This document shows positions 23,374-33,163 of a stretch of DNA of 64,000 bases, piece by piece. A program made the translations under genes and the position numbers. The stretch covers positions 84,143,501 to 84,207,500 of the forward strand of contig NC_088915.1 of NCBI RefSeq assembly GCF_963576675.1, read 5' to 3'. Position 1 is the first letter of the stretch. Every line of letters begins with the position of its first letter. The stretch comes from Euphorbia lathyris. Lineage: Eukaryota; Streptophyta; Magnoliopsida; Malpighiales; Euphorbiaceae. The notes beneath the pieces are model-generated. The model was given only the letters and a program-made list of their open reading frames with translations, made no database searches and had not been told where the DNA came from.

Positions 23374-24731
23374 GTTTTCCTTTTATTGTTTTTGGGGTGG
23401 GTTACTCTCTATATATTTATTATGTATAAAAACTATTTTGGTTTAAATATAGTTTTCTTATTTATGAATTTTATTCATTATTTTTACATATATTTAAATT
23501 GGAATAAAAGTGTATTATATTTAGTATTTTTCATTATCATTATTATACATATACTTAGTTATATTATATAGTATCTTTTACTTGTTTTTTAATCTATGGA
23601 TATATCCTTATTTTTAGATAAAAATGTATATATATATATATATAGGTATATTCACTCTACTTTTGGACATTTATATGTATATATTTCAAATTCGTTTTAT
23701 TTGGTTAGTCTTGGGATTTAAATTGATCATTGTTGTAATCATATTCAAGTAAAGGTTAATTGAGTGAAAAGAATGAAATAAATCACAAAGAAGGGAGTTT
23801 AACTTGCTTATTGAAAATAACGTTTTTCTAGATATTTATAAAGTGTAAATAAAAGGCTTTTTACCATTTCAAACTGTTTCCTAAACGTCATGTTTTAAAA
23901 CCTTAACTCGTTCCAATGGCGGATTAAGCGAACCTTGTAATTAAAATTGTTTTCATTGTAAATAATGGAGTTTTGAATCATTTTCCTAACTAAACGGGTT
24001 TGTACAAAAATAAATGGACTTGTATGCTTAATCACGTTTTTTGGTTAAAACTTTTTGTTCAACGTTTTCACACGCTCGAGTCGTTCCAACGGCGATTCGA
24101 GTGAACATCATGTAAATTAACGGGGTTTTGAAACGTACTTAAATCGTTCCAACGGTGATTAAGGTACGAACCATGTAAATAAACTCGTTTTTGGGGAGTG
24201 AGATTAATGTAGATTTAATGTATAAAAGAAAGCATAACTCACGTGGTAAATAAACTAATTCTTCCTTTTATCTCCCTCTTTCTTCCATATACTCTAAGTT
24301 CATGTAAATGGGTGATTCTTTACTAATATGGCTTTCAATAATATATGCTCAAAACGGTTTCCAAAACGAGAAAGAAAAGGTTTCAAATGAATTTTAAACT
24401 TAAAGAAATATGCGATTAGTCTGTTAGCGCCTAACATGCTAAGTAGGAGGCCGGTGGTTCATAACCGGGCGATGTTGGGGTGCCTAGTAGCCTTTCTCTG
24501 GAAAGGAGCTAGCCTTCACGGCTCGTTCCTAAGTTTCTCGAACCCTCACCGGTCTCCCGCAAGGGATCGGTGTTCATTTCCCATTCGTGGGTGGCGACTC
24601 TTCCATACTCCGAGCTCCGGCCCTGCCGAGCAGTTTGATTCCGTAATTGGTTGCTTTCGGCGCCAATCACAGCATCTGTCGTCAACGGTGTCCACCCCCC
24701 GGTCCGCCCGGGCGAGGCCGCGGCACCTACA

Positions 24732-27077
24732 GGTGGATTTACCACCACCAATTGAATTTCCATCTCTAAAAAAGTAAAAGAAAAAGCAAACGTCTTGAGA
24801 ATCAATTGATTTTAGAGAGAGAAATTAACAAAGAACCCTTGATTTAAAACCACCAGTGAATTTTACTAGCATTGTAGATGTTATAGACAATCAAGTTATA
24901 GGTAATGCGGAGAGTTCTGATGCGACAGATGAAAAGCCTAAGCAAAGAATAGGTGAAAAGGTTCCGAAACACAAAGAGGGAAATGAAATGGTGGATTTAC
25001 CACCACCAATTGAATTTCCATCTCTAAAAAAGTACAAGAAAAAGCAAACATCTTGAAAATCAATTGATTTTAGAGAGAGAAATTAACAAAGAACCCTTGA
25101 TTTGAAACCACCAGAGAAACAAAGAACCATTGATTTGAAACCACCAGTGAATTTTACTAGCGTTGCAGATGTTAAAGGCAATCAGGTTATAGGTAATGCA
25201 GAGAGTTCTGATGCAGTAGATGAAAAGGCTAAGCAAAGAATAGGTGAAAACGTTCTGAAACACAAAGAGGGAAATGAAATGGTGGATTTACCACCACCGA
25301 TTGAATTTCCATCTCTAAAAAAGTACAAGAAAAAGCAAACATCTTGAAAATCAATTGATTTTAGAGAGAGAAATTAACAAAGAACCATTGATTTGAAACC
25401 ACCAGAGAAACAAAGAACCCTTGATTTGAAACCACCAGTGAATTTTACTAGCGTTGCAGATGTTAAAGGCAATCAGGTTATAGGTAATGCAGAGAGTTCT
25501 GATGCAGTAGATGAAAAGGCTAAGCAAAGAATAGGTGAAAACGTTCCGAAACACAAAGAGGGAAATGAAATGGTGGATTTACCACCACCGATTGAATTTC
25601 CATCTCTAAAAAAGTACAAGAAAAAGCAAACATCTTGAAAATCAATTGATTTTAGAGAGAGAAATTAACAAAGAACCATTGATTTGAAACCACCAGAGAA
25701 ACAAAGAACCCTTGATTTGAAACCACCAGTGAATTTACTAGCGTTGCAGATGTTAAAGACAATCAAGTTATAGGTAATGCAGAGAGTTCTGATGCGGCAG
25801 ATGAAAAGCATAAGCAAGAATAGGTGAAAAGGTTCCGAAAAACAAAGAGGGAAATGAAATGGTGGATTTACCACCACCAATTGAATTTCCATCTCTAAAA
25901 AAGTACAAGAAAAAGCAAACATCTTCAAAATCAATTGATTTTAGAGAGAGAAATTAACAAAGAACCCTTGATTTGAAACCACCAGAGAAACAAAGAACCC
26001 TTGATTTGAAACCACCAGTGAATTTTATTTACTAGTCTTGCGGATGTTAAAGACAATCAGGTTATAGGTAATGCAGAGAGTTCTGATGCGGCAGATGAAA
26101 CGCCTAAGCAAAGAATAGGTGAAAAGGTTTCGAAAAACAAAGAGGGAAATGAAATGGTGGATTTACCACCACGAATTGAATTTCCATCTCTAAAAAAGTA
26201 CAAGAAAAAGCAAACATCTTGAAAATCAATTGATTTTAGAGAGAGAAATTATCAAAGAACCCTTGATTTGAAACCACCAGTGAATTTTACTAGCATTGCA
26301 GATGTTAAAGACAATCAGGTTATAGGTAATGCAGAGAGTTCTGATGCGGCAGATGAAAAGCCTAAGCAAAGAATAGGTGAAAAGGTTCCGAAAAACAAAG
26401 AGGGAAATGAAATGGTGGATTTACAACCACCAATTGAATTTCCATCTCTAAAAAAGTACAAGAAAAAGCAAACATCTTGAAAATCAATTGATTTTAGAGA
26501 GAGAAATTATCAAAGAACCCTTGATTTGAAACCAGCAGAGAAACAAAGAACCCTTGATTTGAAACCACTAGTGAATTTTACTAGCATTGCAGATGTTAAA
26601 GACAATCAGATTATAGGTAATGCAGAGAGTTCTGATGCGGCAGATGTAAAGCCTAAGCAAAGAATAGGTGAAAAGGTTCTCAAACACAAAGAGGGAAATG
26701 AAATGGTGGATTTACCACCACCAATTGAATTTCCATCTCTAAAAAAGTACAAGAAAAAGCAAACATCTTGAAAATCAATTGATTTTAGAGAGAGAAATTA
26801 ACAAAGAACCCTTGATTTGAAACCACTAGAGAAACAAAGAACCCTTGATTTGAAACCACCAGTGAATTTTCTTAGCGTTGCAGATGTTAAAGACAATCAG
26901 GTTATAGGTAATGTAGAGAGTTCTGATGCGGCAGATGAAAAGTCTAATCAAAGAATAGGTGAAAAGGTTCTGAAACACAAAGAGAGAAATAAAATGGTGG
27001 ATTTACCACCACCAATTGAAATTCCATCTCTAAAAAAGTACAAGAAAAAGCATGTTTCAATTCCATACCTGGTTTAG
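24732..27077 (+). repeat. Array of 258/291-bp units (97-codon period)
   Basis: About eight units in tandem. Most are 291 bp (25102 to 25393, 26526 to 26817); one is 258 bp (26268 to 26526), lacking a 33-bp internal duplicate. Each reads in one frame as a ~80-aa segment (wording such as NQVIGNAESSDA and VDLPPPIEFPSLKKYKKK), then a TGA and a TAA in frame. One unit has TCA instead of TGA near 25925, suggesting the ancestor read through. Unit length is a multiple of three, as in a repetitive protein. The final unit reads on into HVSIPYLV and stops at 27077. I do not recognise the protein. Element A inserted into this array, since its 3' LTR abuts mid-unit sequence. Confidence 0.85.
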
Positions 27078-27079
27078 TT

Positions 27080-27437
27080 TTTGTTTCAACTCTGCGTGTT
27101 TCTAAGGGCGATCCCCCTTGCTTAATGTTAATCGACCGATGACCGAGTGCTGGAAGGACTTAACCCACTCTTCGTAGATGGCTTGAGGAACCTTGATTGA
27201 TTTGAAACCCCCTTCCTCCGATACCACAGGCTGAGATGGAGCTGGAATGCCTGTTGGTGCGATGGATTTCTTCAAGGCGTTCGCAAATGATAGCGAGGGT
27301 TTGACGCCGCCACCTGGCTCAGGTGATACCAGTCGAGAAAAGGCATGTCGATCGAATAAATGGGCAATAGAGAAAGGCACGGTGTCAGGCATGGCGGAGA
27401 TGGCGGCCATGGCAACAGAGATCGCAAGCGGAGCTAG
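27080..27437 (-). pseudogene. LINE-type ORF1 (DUF4283-like) N-terminal fragment
   Basis: The minus-strand frame from 27410 reads MAAISAMPDT, then a Pro-rich linker with SFANALKKS, then IPQAIYEEWVKSF-like wording with VIGRLTLSKGDRP. This is the arrangement at the N-terminus of plant L1-type ORF1 proteins, where a DUF4283 nucleic-acid-binding domain follows a low-complexity leader. The frame is lost where the 291-bp array begins, so only about 100 residues remain. It keeps the 5' rather than the 3' end of the LINE, the opposite of usual LINE truncation. Confidence 0.55.
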
Positions 27438-27453
27438 GTCATCGCAATCTTTT

Positions 27454-28083
27454 GAAGTATCAAATATGTATTAAAATGTGTTAAAAACAATAAGTTCTAA
27501 AGAATTCTAAAATTAAAAAATTACAACAAGTCAATTCGTTCGGTTCCATTTCTCCAAGTGTGTGATAGATTTAAGAAAGATTGTTCACCTGCCCACGTGT
27601 GATTTTTTTTCTAATTTTACATTTTAATTATTATTATTCTAAACAATTATAAATATTATAATTATTCTAAAAATTCTAAATATTATAATTATTCTAAAAA
27701 ATTCTAAATATTAAAAAATTACAACAAGCCAATTCGTCCGGTTCCATTCCTCAATGAATCGGTGTGTGATAGATTTAATAAAGACTGTTCACATGCTCAC
27801 GTGTGAATTTATTTTTCCAATTTTACATTTTAATTATTATTATTCCATGGAACCGGACGAATTGACTTGTTGTAATTTTTTAATATTTAGAATTGTTTTG
27901 AACTTATTGTTTTTAACACATTTTAATACATATTTGATACTTCATTTATGTTATTTAATTATAATGTTAATAATTATAATTTTTAGAATTTTTTAGAATA
28001 ATTAGAATATTATAATTGTTTAGAATAATAATAATTAAAATATAAAATTGAAAAAAAAAATTCACACGTGGGCATGTGAACAA
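27454..28083. mobile_element. Permuted foldback element
   Basis: 27454-27549 is the inverse of 27845-27943. 27578-27680 is the inverse of about 27980-28083. A partial direct copy of the left unit lies at about 27705-27845 (CAATTCGTCCGGTTCCATTC). Because the right arms occur in the same order as the left ones, this is not a simple hairpin but a rearranged one. No ORF of note; very AT-rich. Confidence 0.7.
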
Positions 28084-28084
28084 T

Positions 28085-28260
28085 ATGCCTCCACCAGAGT
28101 TGGGGCATATGAACATCACGCCCGACCACTGGTGGAGGCATATGAACATCACGTCCCACCTATGGTGGAGGCATATTGTTCATATGCCTCCACCAATGGT
28201 GGGGCATGATGTTCATACGCCCCACCTGTGGTGGAGACATATTGTTCACATGCCCGACAC
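28085..28260. repeat. 33-bp dyad minisatellite
   Basis: Unit starts at 28085, 28118, 28151, 28184, 28217 and 28250 (partial), an exact 33-bp period. Each unit is a ~24-bp hairpin of the form ATGCCTCCACC-n-GGTGGAGGCAT plus a 9-bp link such as ATGAACATC. It adjoins the right end of the foldback, whose terminal GGGCATGTGAACAAT resembles the unit's end. Confidence 0.9.
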
Positions 28261-29466
28261 CGAAAAATTGATATTTTAAAAATCATTAGATTTTACTATA
28301 AACAACCGTAAATAAAACATATTTTCGAACAAAATTACGTATCATTAGTCATTTCCCATGTTTTTTCTTTACCAAATTAGTCCGGATTAGATTTTAGAGA
28401 GTTTTAAGATTTTGAGAGGATTTGGGAATTTGAGAGGATTTGGAAATTTGAGAAAATTAGTGAATTTGTTGCAAGGGTAATTTCATCTTTTCATAGGGCT
28501 AGAGGTGGGAAATGGTGGCTTGGTTTAGTAATCCACTATAAATTCGGTCGAGAATCAAAGATTCAGGTCCCGTTTATTTTACTTATTTTTTGTTGTTGCT
28601 GTTTGCTATTTGTTGTTGTTGTTTGCTATTTGTTATTACGGTTTGCCTTTAAAGACTTTTTTTTTCAAAAACCAGATATTCTCTGTTTTTGTAAAAGCTA
28701 CATTTTAGATATAAAAGGCAAATAAGAGCTCCATAACCAAACACTTAAAATTCTCCATTTTGAAGTGAAAAGGCAAATAGGAACATGAAAAACAACAACT
28801 AAACACCCCTATGATAAAAAAATTTCAGTATTTATAGTATCTCCAAGAAATTAATAGTACATTCTTTAAAGATATTATTAATAATTAATTCATGATTAAG
28901 ATTAGGGGTGTAAACAAGTCGATCCGAGACCGAACAAGAGTAGGTTCTGTTTGGCTCGGTTCGAGATCCGCATTATATTTATATGTACGACGTATGAAAA
29001 TATTCAATTGGAATTGCACTGTTCATTAAAAGATTCATCTTTATATAATTGTATAGATTTAGAGGGTGTTTGTTTCTTTCAAACCTCTCTTCACCAAACA
29101 CCAAAAAAGAGGTAATAAGCTCTTTCAAACCTCTAATTTTATTCCAAAAGGCTATGTACCAAGCATAATACTTATATTGTTCCAACATAATAAATCAGCG
29201 TACCAATTTTTCTAACAAAATAGTTATATTGTTCCAGCATAATACTTGTATTGTTCCGACGTAATAAATCAGTTTACTAATTGTTCCAAATCAATTTTAT
29301 TATCCATGTCTTCAATTTCATTTTTGTTTTTTAGTATTTAATATAATATCTTCAAATTTATATTAGTTATATTATTTAGAAAATAATTCTAATTCTTATA
29401 TTCTTCCAACAGAATAAATCTGTGTACCAATTGTTTCAAATCAGTGTACCAATTTTCCAACAGAAT
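28261..29466. other. AT-rich intergenic sequence with possible MITE
   Basis: No gene. A stretch at about 28560-28815 begins CCCGTTTATTTTACTT and ends AACTAAACACCCC, with TTTGCTATTTGTTGTTG repeats; it may be a MITE but I cannot define its ends. At 28905-28980 GGGGTGTAAACAAGTCGATC resembles the end of a plant hAT-type element. From 29050, GGGTGTTTGTTTC opens another repeat of unclear extent. Confidence 0.4.
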
Positions 29467-29560
29467 AGTTATATTGTTCCAACAGAATAGTTATATTGTT
29501 CCAACAGAATACTTGTATTGTTCCAACAAAATTGTTATATTGTTCCAACAAAATATTCCA
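29467..29560. repeat. 22-bp tandem repeat
   Basis: Units of the form AGTTATATTGTTCCAACAGAAT start at 29467, 29489, 29511 and 29533. Looser copies of TTGTTCCAACA occur back to about 29170. Confidence 0.85.
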
Positions 29561-29585
29561 ACAAATAGTGCTGAAAGGTAGGACC

Positions 29586-29845
29586 AAAAAGTGCCCAGAA
29601 AATTATCAAAAAATTTCAAAACATGTAGAACATCATTTTAAGAAACTTTAATTCTTGGCTCAAAACGAGATTCCTTACGGTTTTGACCCAATAAATTGTT
29701 GAAACATGTAAAATGGATAAAATTAAGGAAATGTTTTTATTGGGACTAAACCGTAAGAAACCCTGCTTCGACCCAAGAATTAAATTTTCTCAGAATACGT
29801 TTTACATTTTCTGGAATTTTTTTGAGAATTTTTTGGGCACTTTCT
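29586..29845. mobile_element. Hairpin (foldback) element
   Basis: The left arm, from AAAAAGTGCCCAGAAAATT to about 29691, is the inverse of 29740-29845, ending AATTTTTTGGGCACTTTC. Identity is roughly 80% with a ~50-bp loop. The 89-aa ORF across it is chance. Flanking CTCCAAAAGGCTCTGTACC at about 29853 resembles CAAAAGGCTATGTACC near 29145, which may mark a larger element. Confidence 0.65.
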
Positions 29846-30125
29846 GTTTTACTCCAAAAGGCTCTGTACCAAACATGAGTGATATAACTGATAGGGGTAT
29901 TTTACCCCTATCTTTTAGCGTGATTTACGGGTTAATTTTGGATGAAATAAATAAGTTTAATTACAAAAATAGAATGTTTTAATAAAATAACAAAATAAAA
30001 ATAAATTCCGTACTTTCGGTTAATTTTCCTTATGTTTGATTAATATTAGAAAATAAAACGTCAAGCTAACTCGGCTCTCGAGAATTGTATTTCAGGTACG
30101 AGCAAGGAGTGGAAATCTACCAAAA
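29846..30125. other. AT-rich sequence, nothing recognised
   Basis: Includes a hairpin ATAGGGGTATTTTACCCCTAT at about 29892-29912. No gene or repeat family can be named. Confidence 0.4.
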
Positions 30126-31530
30126 TACGCAGGGCGTATCACTTCTCACGCGGGGCGTGGAACACTTAGTCAGAAATAATTACCTTATACGCAGACTCCA
30201 CGTGGGATCCAACCATTGATACGCAGGGCGTACCCCAATCTACGCGGGGCGTAGATGCAATGATGAGCCCAATCATAAACGTCAGACTGCATTGTCTCCT
30301 AAGTCAACCATCGGTACGCGAGGCGTGTTTTAGGATACGCAAGGCGTAAATGGTGTATTTCAAGCAATAAAACGCCAGGAGCTCAAACACGCGCGGCGTA
30401 TATCACTATACGCGGGGCGTGGTCGAGACAACAAGACCCAGATTAAGTCCACATGCATGAAATTATTGGAGGAATGGGTCATTATGATCATGTTGCTCCA
30501 TGCTTTGCTCCATGCTTGTAGGAATGGGAAATATGCACAAAATCATGTTGCTCCATGCTTTGCTCCATGCTTGTATCTTGTGGAATTATGATTTTGCCCC
30601 TAGCTTGATGTGTATAAATAAGAGTGACTAGCACTCATTTGATACACCCTTTTTGATATACAACTTTTTGTATAAATTAAGTTCTTGTTATATAGTTTGA
30701 TTTTTCATTTTATTTTAGCAAAACTCTTCCATCTTGAGAGCTTGTTCGTTGATCCCGGAATTCCATCGAAGTTCCGCTCCATCTCCGCACACCAAGCTCG
30801 AGAGCTCCACCATCCAAGTCATAAGAGACGGCTTTTGAGTCCGGTTAGCTAGTTCCGAGGGTGGATTCTTCCCTTTACACTTGCTAATTAGCTTGATCTC
30901 ATCCTATGTACTAGGCTTGGTTGTAATTCATATTTACACTCCCCATATTTATAATTTATGATTCATAATCTTCTTTTCTATATATATGTGTTGATGTTTG
31001 TTACTTGTTTTAATATTCATAATTGATTATTGTGTAGGAGAACGCGATTTCCGACGCCATTCGGGCTATCTTTAGGGATTCATATAGGTGTTGCCTTACC
31101 GGAAGTGACGCTCCGGAAACCGTAGGAATTGACAAGCCACTAAACTTACGGGCTCTAATTTCTGGTCCCAAGCATTAGACACGCCTTGACTAGGAACCAC
31201 GTAGTCTAAGTACCTCACGGGTCGGTTACACTACACGTAGTCATCTTTGCAAGAGCAAAACATCAACCGTATATGCATTAGGAGTCGTTATTTGTCATAG
31301 TTATAACTTATCGCCATCCATATCATTTCTTAGGGTTTCGTTATATAAATTTGCCTCACCCGTAGTTAGGAGTAGTTTGTAGTTGGTTCCCCCATCAACC
31401 TCAAAGTATTCACCGCTTAAATAACATATAAAACCGAGTCGTTTAATACTTGCAGTTATAAATCCCGCGGATTTGATACCCGGTCTTAACCTGATTATTA
31501 CTTGGTATGACGGGGTACACTTGCCCCTAA
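30060..31530 (+). mobile_element. LTR-like remnant of an unassigned retrotransposon
   Basis: Wording such as GAACGCGATTTCCGACGCC, ACGGGCTCTAATTTC, ATCCCGCGGATTTGATACCC and ACGGGGTACACTTGCCCC is typical of the R-U5 end of plant Ty3/gypsy LTRs. A TATA-like TGTATAAATAAGAG lies at about 30610. A 34-bp phrase around ATCATGTTGCTCCATGC is duplicated near 30488 and 30540. There is no PBS after it, so this is a solo or truncated copy. Ends are uncertain. Confidence 0.45.
30126..30421. repeat. Four pairs of 13-bp near-palindromes
   Basis: TACGCGGGGCGTA-type dyads start at 30126/30147, 30220/30241, 30315/30336 and 30388/30409. Each pair is exactly 21 bp start to start; pairs are 94, 95 and 73 bp apart. 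Arms are TACGC and GCGTA with variable centres. They lie in the 5' part of an LTR-like remnant. Confidence 0.9.
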
Positions 31531-31639
31531 GTAGTGACGTCTAGTAAAGATAGATCATTTAGAAAGATCACATCCATAGTCAAAGCAGTTATCATAATAC
31601 ACATACATATTTACACCACTAGACGGCATGCATCAATAA

Positions 31640-32462
31640 CCCGGGTTGAAAATCCGAATTCTCATATGGAGCGAATACGTCTACCAGATGGACCTGTTAC
31701 TCGAGCACATGCTAAGCAGTTTGAAGAGGAGCTCCAAACATATGTGGTGCAAATGTTAGATATGTCGGACCAAATTGACACGGATGGAATTCAAGAAGCT
31801 ATAACTTTTTCATACCTCTCGGGTTATTCGGAAAGCGGACACATCAAAGAAACCAAACATGGACTAAACAAAACAAGCGGTGAAATTGAGTCAAAAATCG
31901 CCATGTGAATTTTAACCATTTGGATTTATTGGGAAAATAAAAATCAATTCAATATGAATTGATTTAATTATTTCAATGGTCAAAATCACAATTTCAACAC
32001 AATGTGAACCTAATCAATTCCATGGGAATTGAGTCTTGTTTTCTCATTTGCATTATTGTCAAATTATGTGTATTGATTTTCTTTGTCTTAATGGTTTGAC
32101 TAAATAAAGTACTTAAATGCCATTGTATTATTATTGTTATCAAAGATATGTAAGGGCAATTCAAGTCATTGTTTGTATTTGCTTTACCTATTTAAAGGTG
32201 AGCTTTTTCATATGTAAGACACAAGTTTCATCTTAATAAAAATATTACTCTTAAAGAGTTGTGAGTGGTTTCTCTTGTGTTCTTTGGGGCACTACTTTGA
32301 ACAGTTCGGGATTAAATCCTTAATTGTTGGAGACTGGGATTGGGTCTTTACAACCTAGTTTTGTAAGGGTTCTTTTCTGTCCGACCCTGATTCGTTAGCT
32401 TTCCTAAGGATCAAATCTAGTTGTCCGGTTTTCGAGGCACTGTTCCTCGTGGGTTCGCATCA
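31640..32462 (+). repeat. 5' LTR of the chromovirus-like gypsy element C
   Basis: The end at 32462 (GCATCA) is fixed by the PBS that follows. CCTATTTAAAGG near 32187 is a TATA-like box. The left end is unsure. If the LTR starts TGTGAATTTT it is 31904, about 560 bp. If the pol tail at 31670-31908 belongs to the LTR, as in centromeric chromoviruses whose pol runs into the 3' LTR, it begins further left. Confidence 0.55.
31670..31908 (+). pseudogene. C-terminal tail of a gypsy pol (GPVTRAHAK motif)
   Basis: A frame reading RLPDGPVTRAHAKQFEEEL matches the basic GPMTRARAK tail that closes many plant chromovirus polyproteins. It runs to a TGA at 31906-31908, directly at the TGTGAATT start of a possible LTR. 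Either the upstream element and element C share one LTR, or the LTR of C contains the end of pol. No integrase or chromodomain precedes it. Confidence 0.5.
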
Positions 32463-32465
32463 GTT

Positions 32466-32478
32466 TGGTATCAGAGCT
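32466..32478 (+). promoter_or_regulatory. Primer-binding site of element C
   Basis: TGGTATCAGAGCT four bases after the LTR end, complementary to the initiator Met tRNA 3' end. Confidence 0.92.
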
Positions 32479-33163
32479 GAGCTCTAACTTTTCAGGTTTT
32501 AACTATCCGTAAATTTATTATTATTGTTTTTCCTGTTCTGTTGAATTCTGAAAATTAGGATTGTTGTCTATTTTTTTATATATTTTTTTTTTCAAGTATT
32601 TGAACTAATTTTAGTCTTTAGTTTTGGAAAACAAAACAAAAAAAAAAAGAAAAAAATATAAACCTGTTATATCTTCACGTGACAAATAAATTGTCATCAG
32701 TTCTGTCTTCTTTTAACAAGTCTTGTTCAAATTCTTATATTTGTTTTTTTTTTCTTTTGTGTGGTCTTAAAAAAAAGAAAAAAAAGTGTATGAACAAAAA
32801 AGAAAAAAAAAGAAAAAAAAGAAGAAGCTCAAAAGTTCATAATTTAAAAAATATATATATTATTGAGTATTCATTTTGTGTTTCTTGTGACTATTAAATT
32901 TCCAAATCATCAATATTATATTTTGGTCATCGAGTTGCTTATCTGCGTTCCGTTTATTGTTTCACGTTTTGCTTCTTAGGTTTTACAGTTTAATTTGGTT
33001 TTTGACTGTTGAGTTTTTAAAACTAAATTTGTTCTACTGAGTTCTTTAAAGAACACTATAAGAGAAATCGAGTGGTAAAAGGCACAGAGTGGTGAGCATA
33101 TAAGAGAGAATAGCCAAAAAAAAAGAGCGAAACACCGAGTGAATAGTGAGTTTTATTATTATT
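32479..33163 (+). other. Untranslated leader of element C
   Basis: About 690 bp between PBS and gag, with T-rich and A-rich low-complexity tracts (A/G runs at 32635-32660 and 32770-32825). No gene. Confidence 0.7.

Larger units (their letters stand above)
1..24731 (+). mobile_element. Element A: giant non-autonomous Ty3/gypsy-type LTR retrotransposon (Tat/Ogre-like) with nested copia element
   Basis: The body lies between two copies of the same LTR: a partial one ending at 987 and a complete one at 21888-24731, both ending CTACA; the complete one begins TGTAG. A primer-binding site follows the 5' LTR and a purine-rich tract precedes the 3' LTR. Without the nested element B, the internal part is about 11.2 kb, so the original element was near 17 kb. 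The only recognisable coding remnant is the C-terminal half of a Tat-type Gag; no protease, RT, RNase H or integrase is present. It fits a large retrotransposon derivative (LARD or TR-GAG type) mobilised by partners. The 5' and 3' LTRs differ at about 24 sites over ~980 bp by eye. The left flank is outside the window, so a target-site duplication cannot be checked; the base run right of the 3' LTR is GGTGG. Confidence 0.85.
21888..24731 (+). repeat. 3' LTR of element A (complete, 2844 bp)
   Basis: Runs TGTAGACACC...GGCACCTACA with short inverted ends. U3 carries a palindrome array and a TATA box. The middle is AT-rich and holds a foldback MITE and a TA microsatellite. The right part matches 1-987. 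A 10-bp-stem hairpin (TTTACCGACG with CGTCGGTAAA) lies at 22931-22957. Confidence 0.93.
11659..25106 (+). repeat. Segmental duplication, copy 1
   Basis: Matches 50526-64000 in direct orientation at an offset of 38867 at the left and 38894 at the right. Offset changes fall at the 46-bp array, the U3 palindromes, small homopolymers and the TA run. Substitutions are rare by eye. The block covers part of the B LTR, the rest of element A and the start of the 291-bp array. Confidence 0.95.

Noticed and set aside
32679..32897. 72-aa ORF in the element C leader
   Set aside because: Made of poly-Lys and poly-Phe from A-rich and T-rich tracts.
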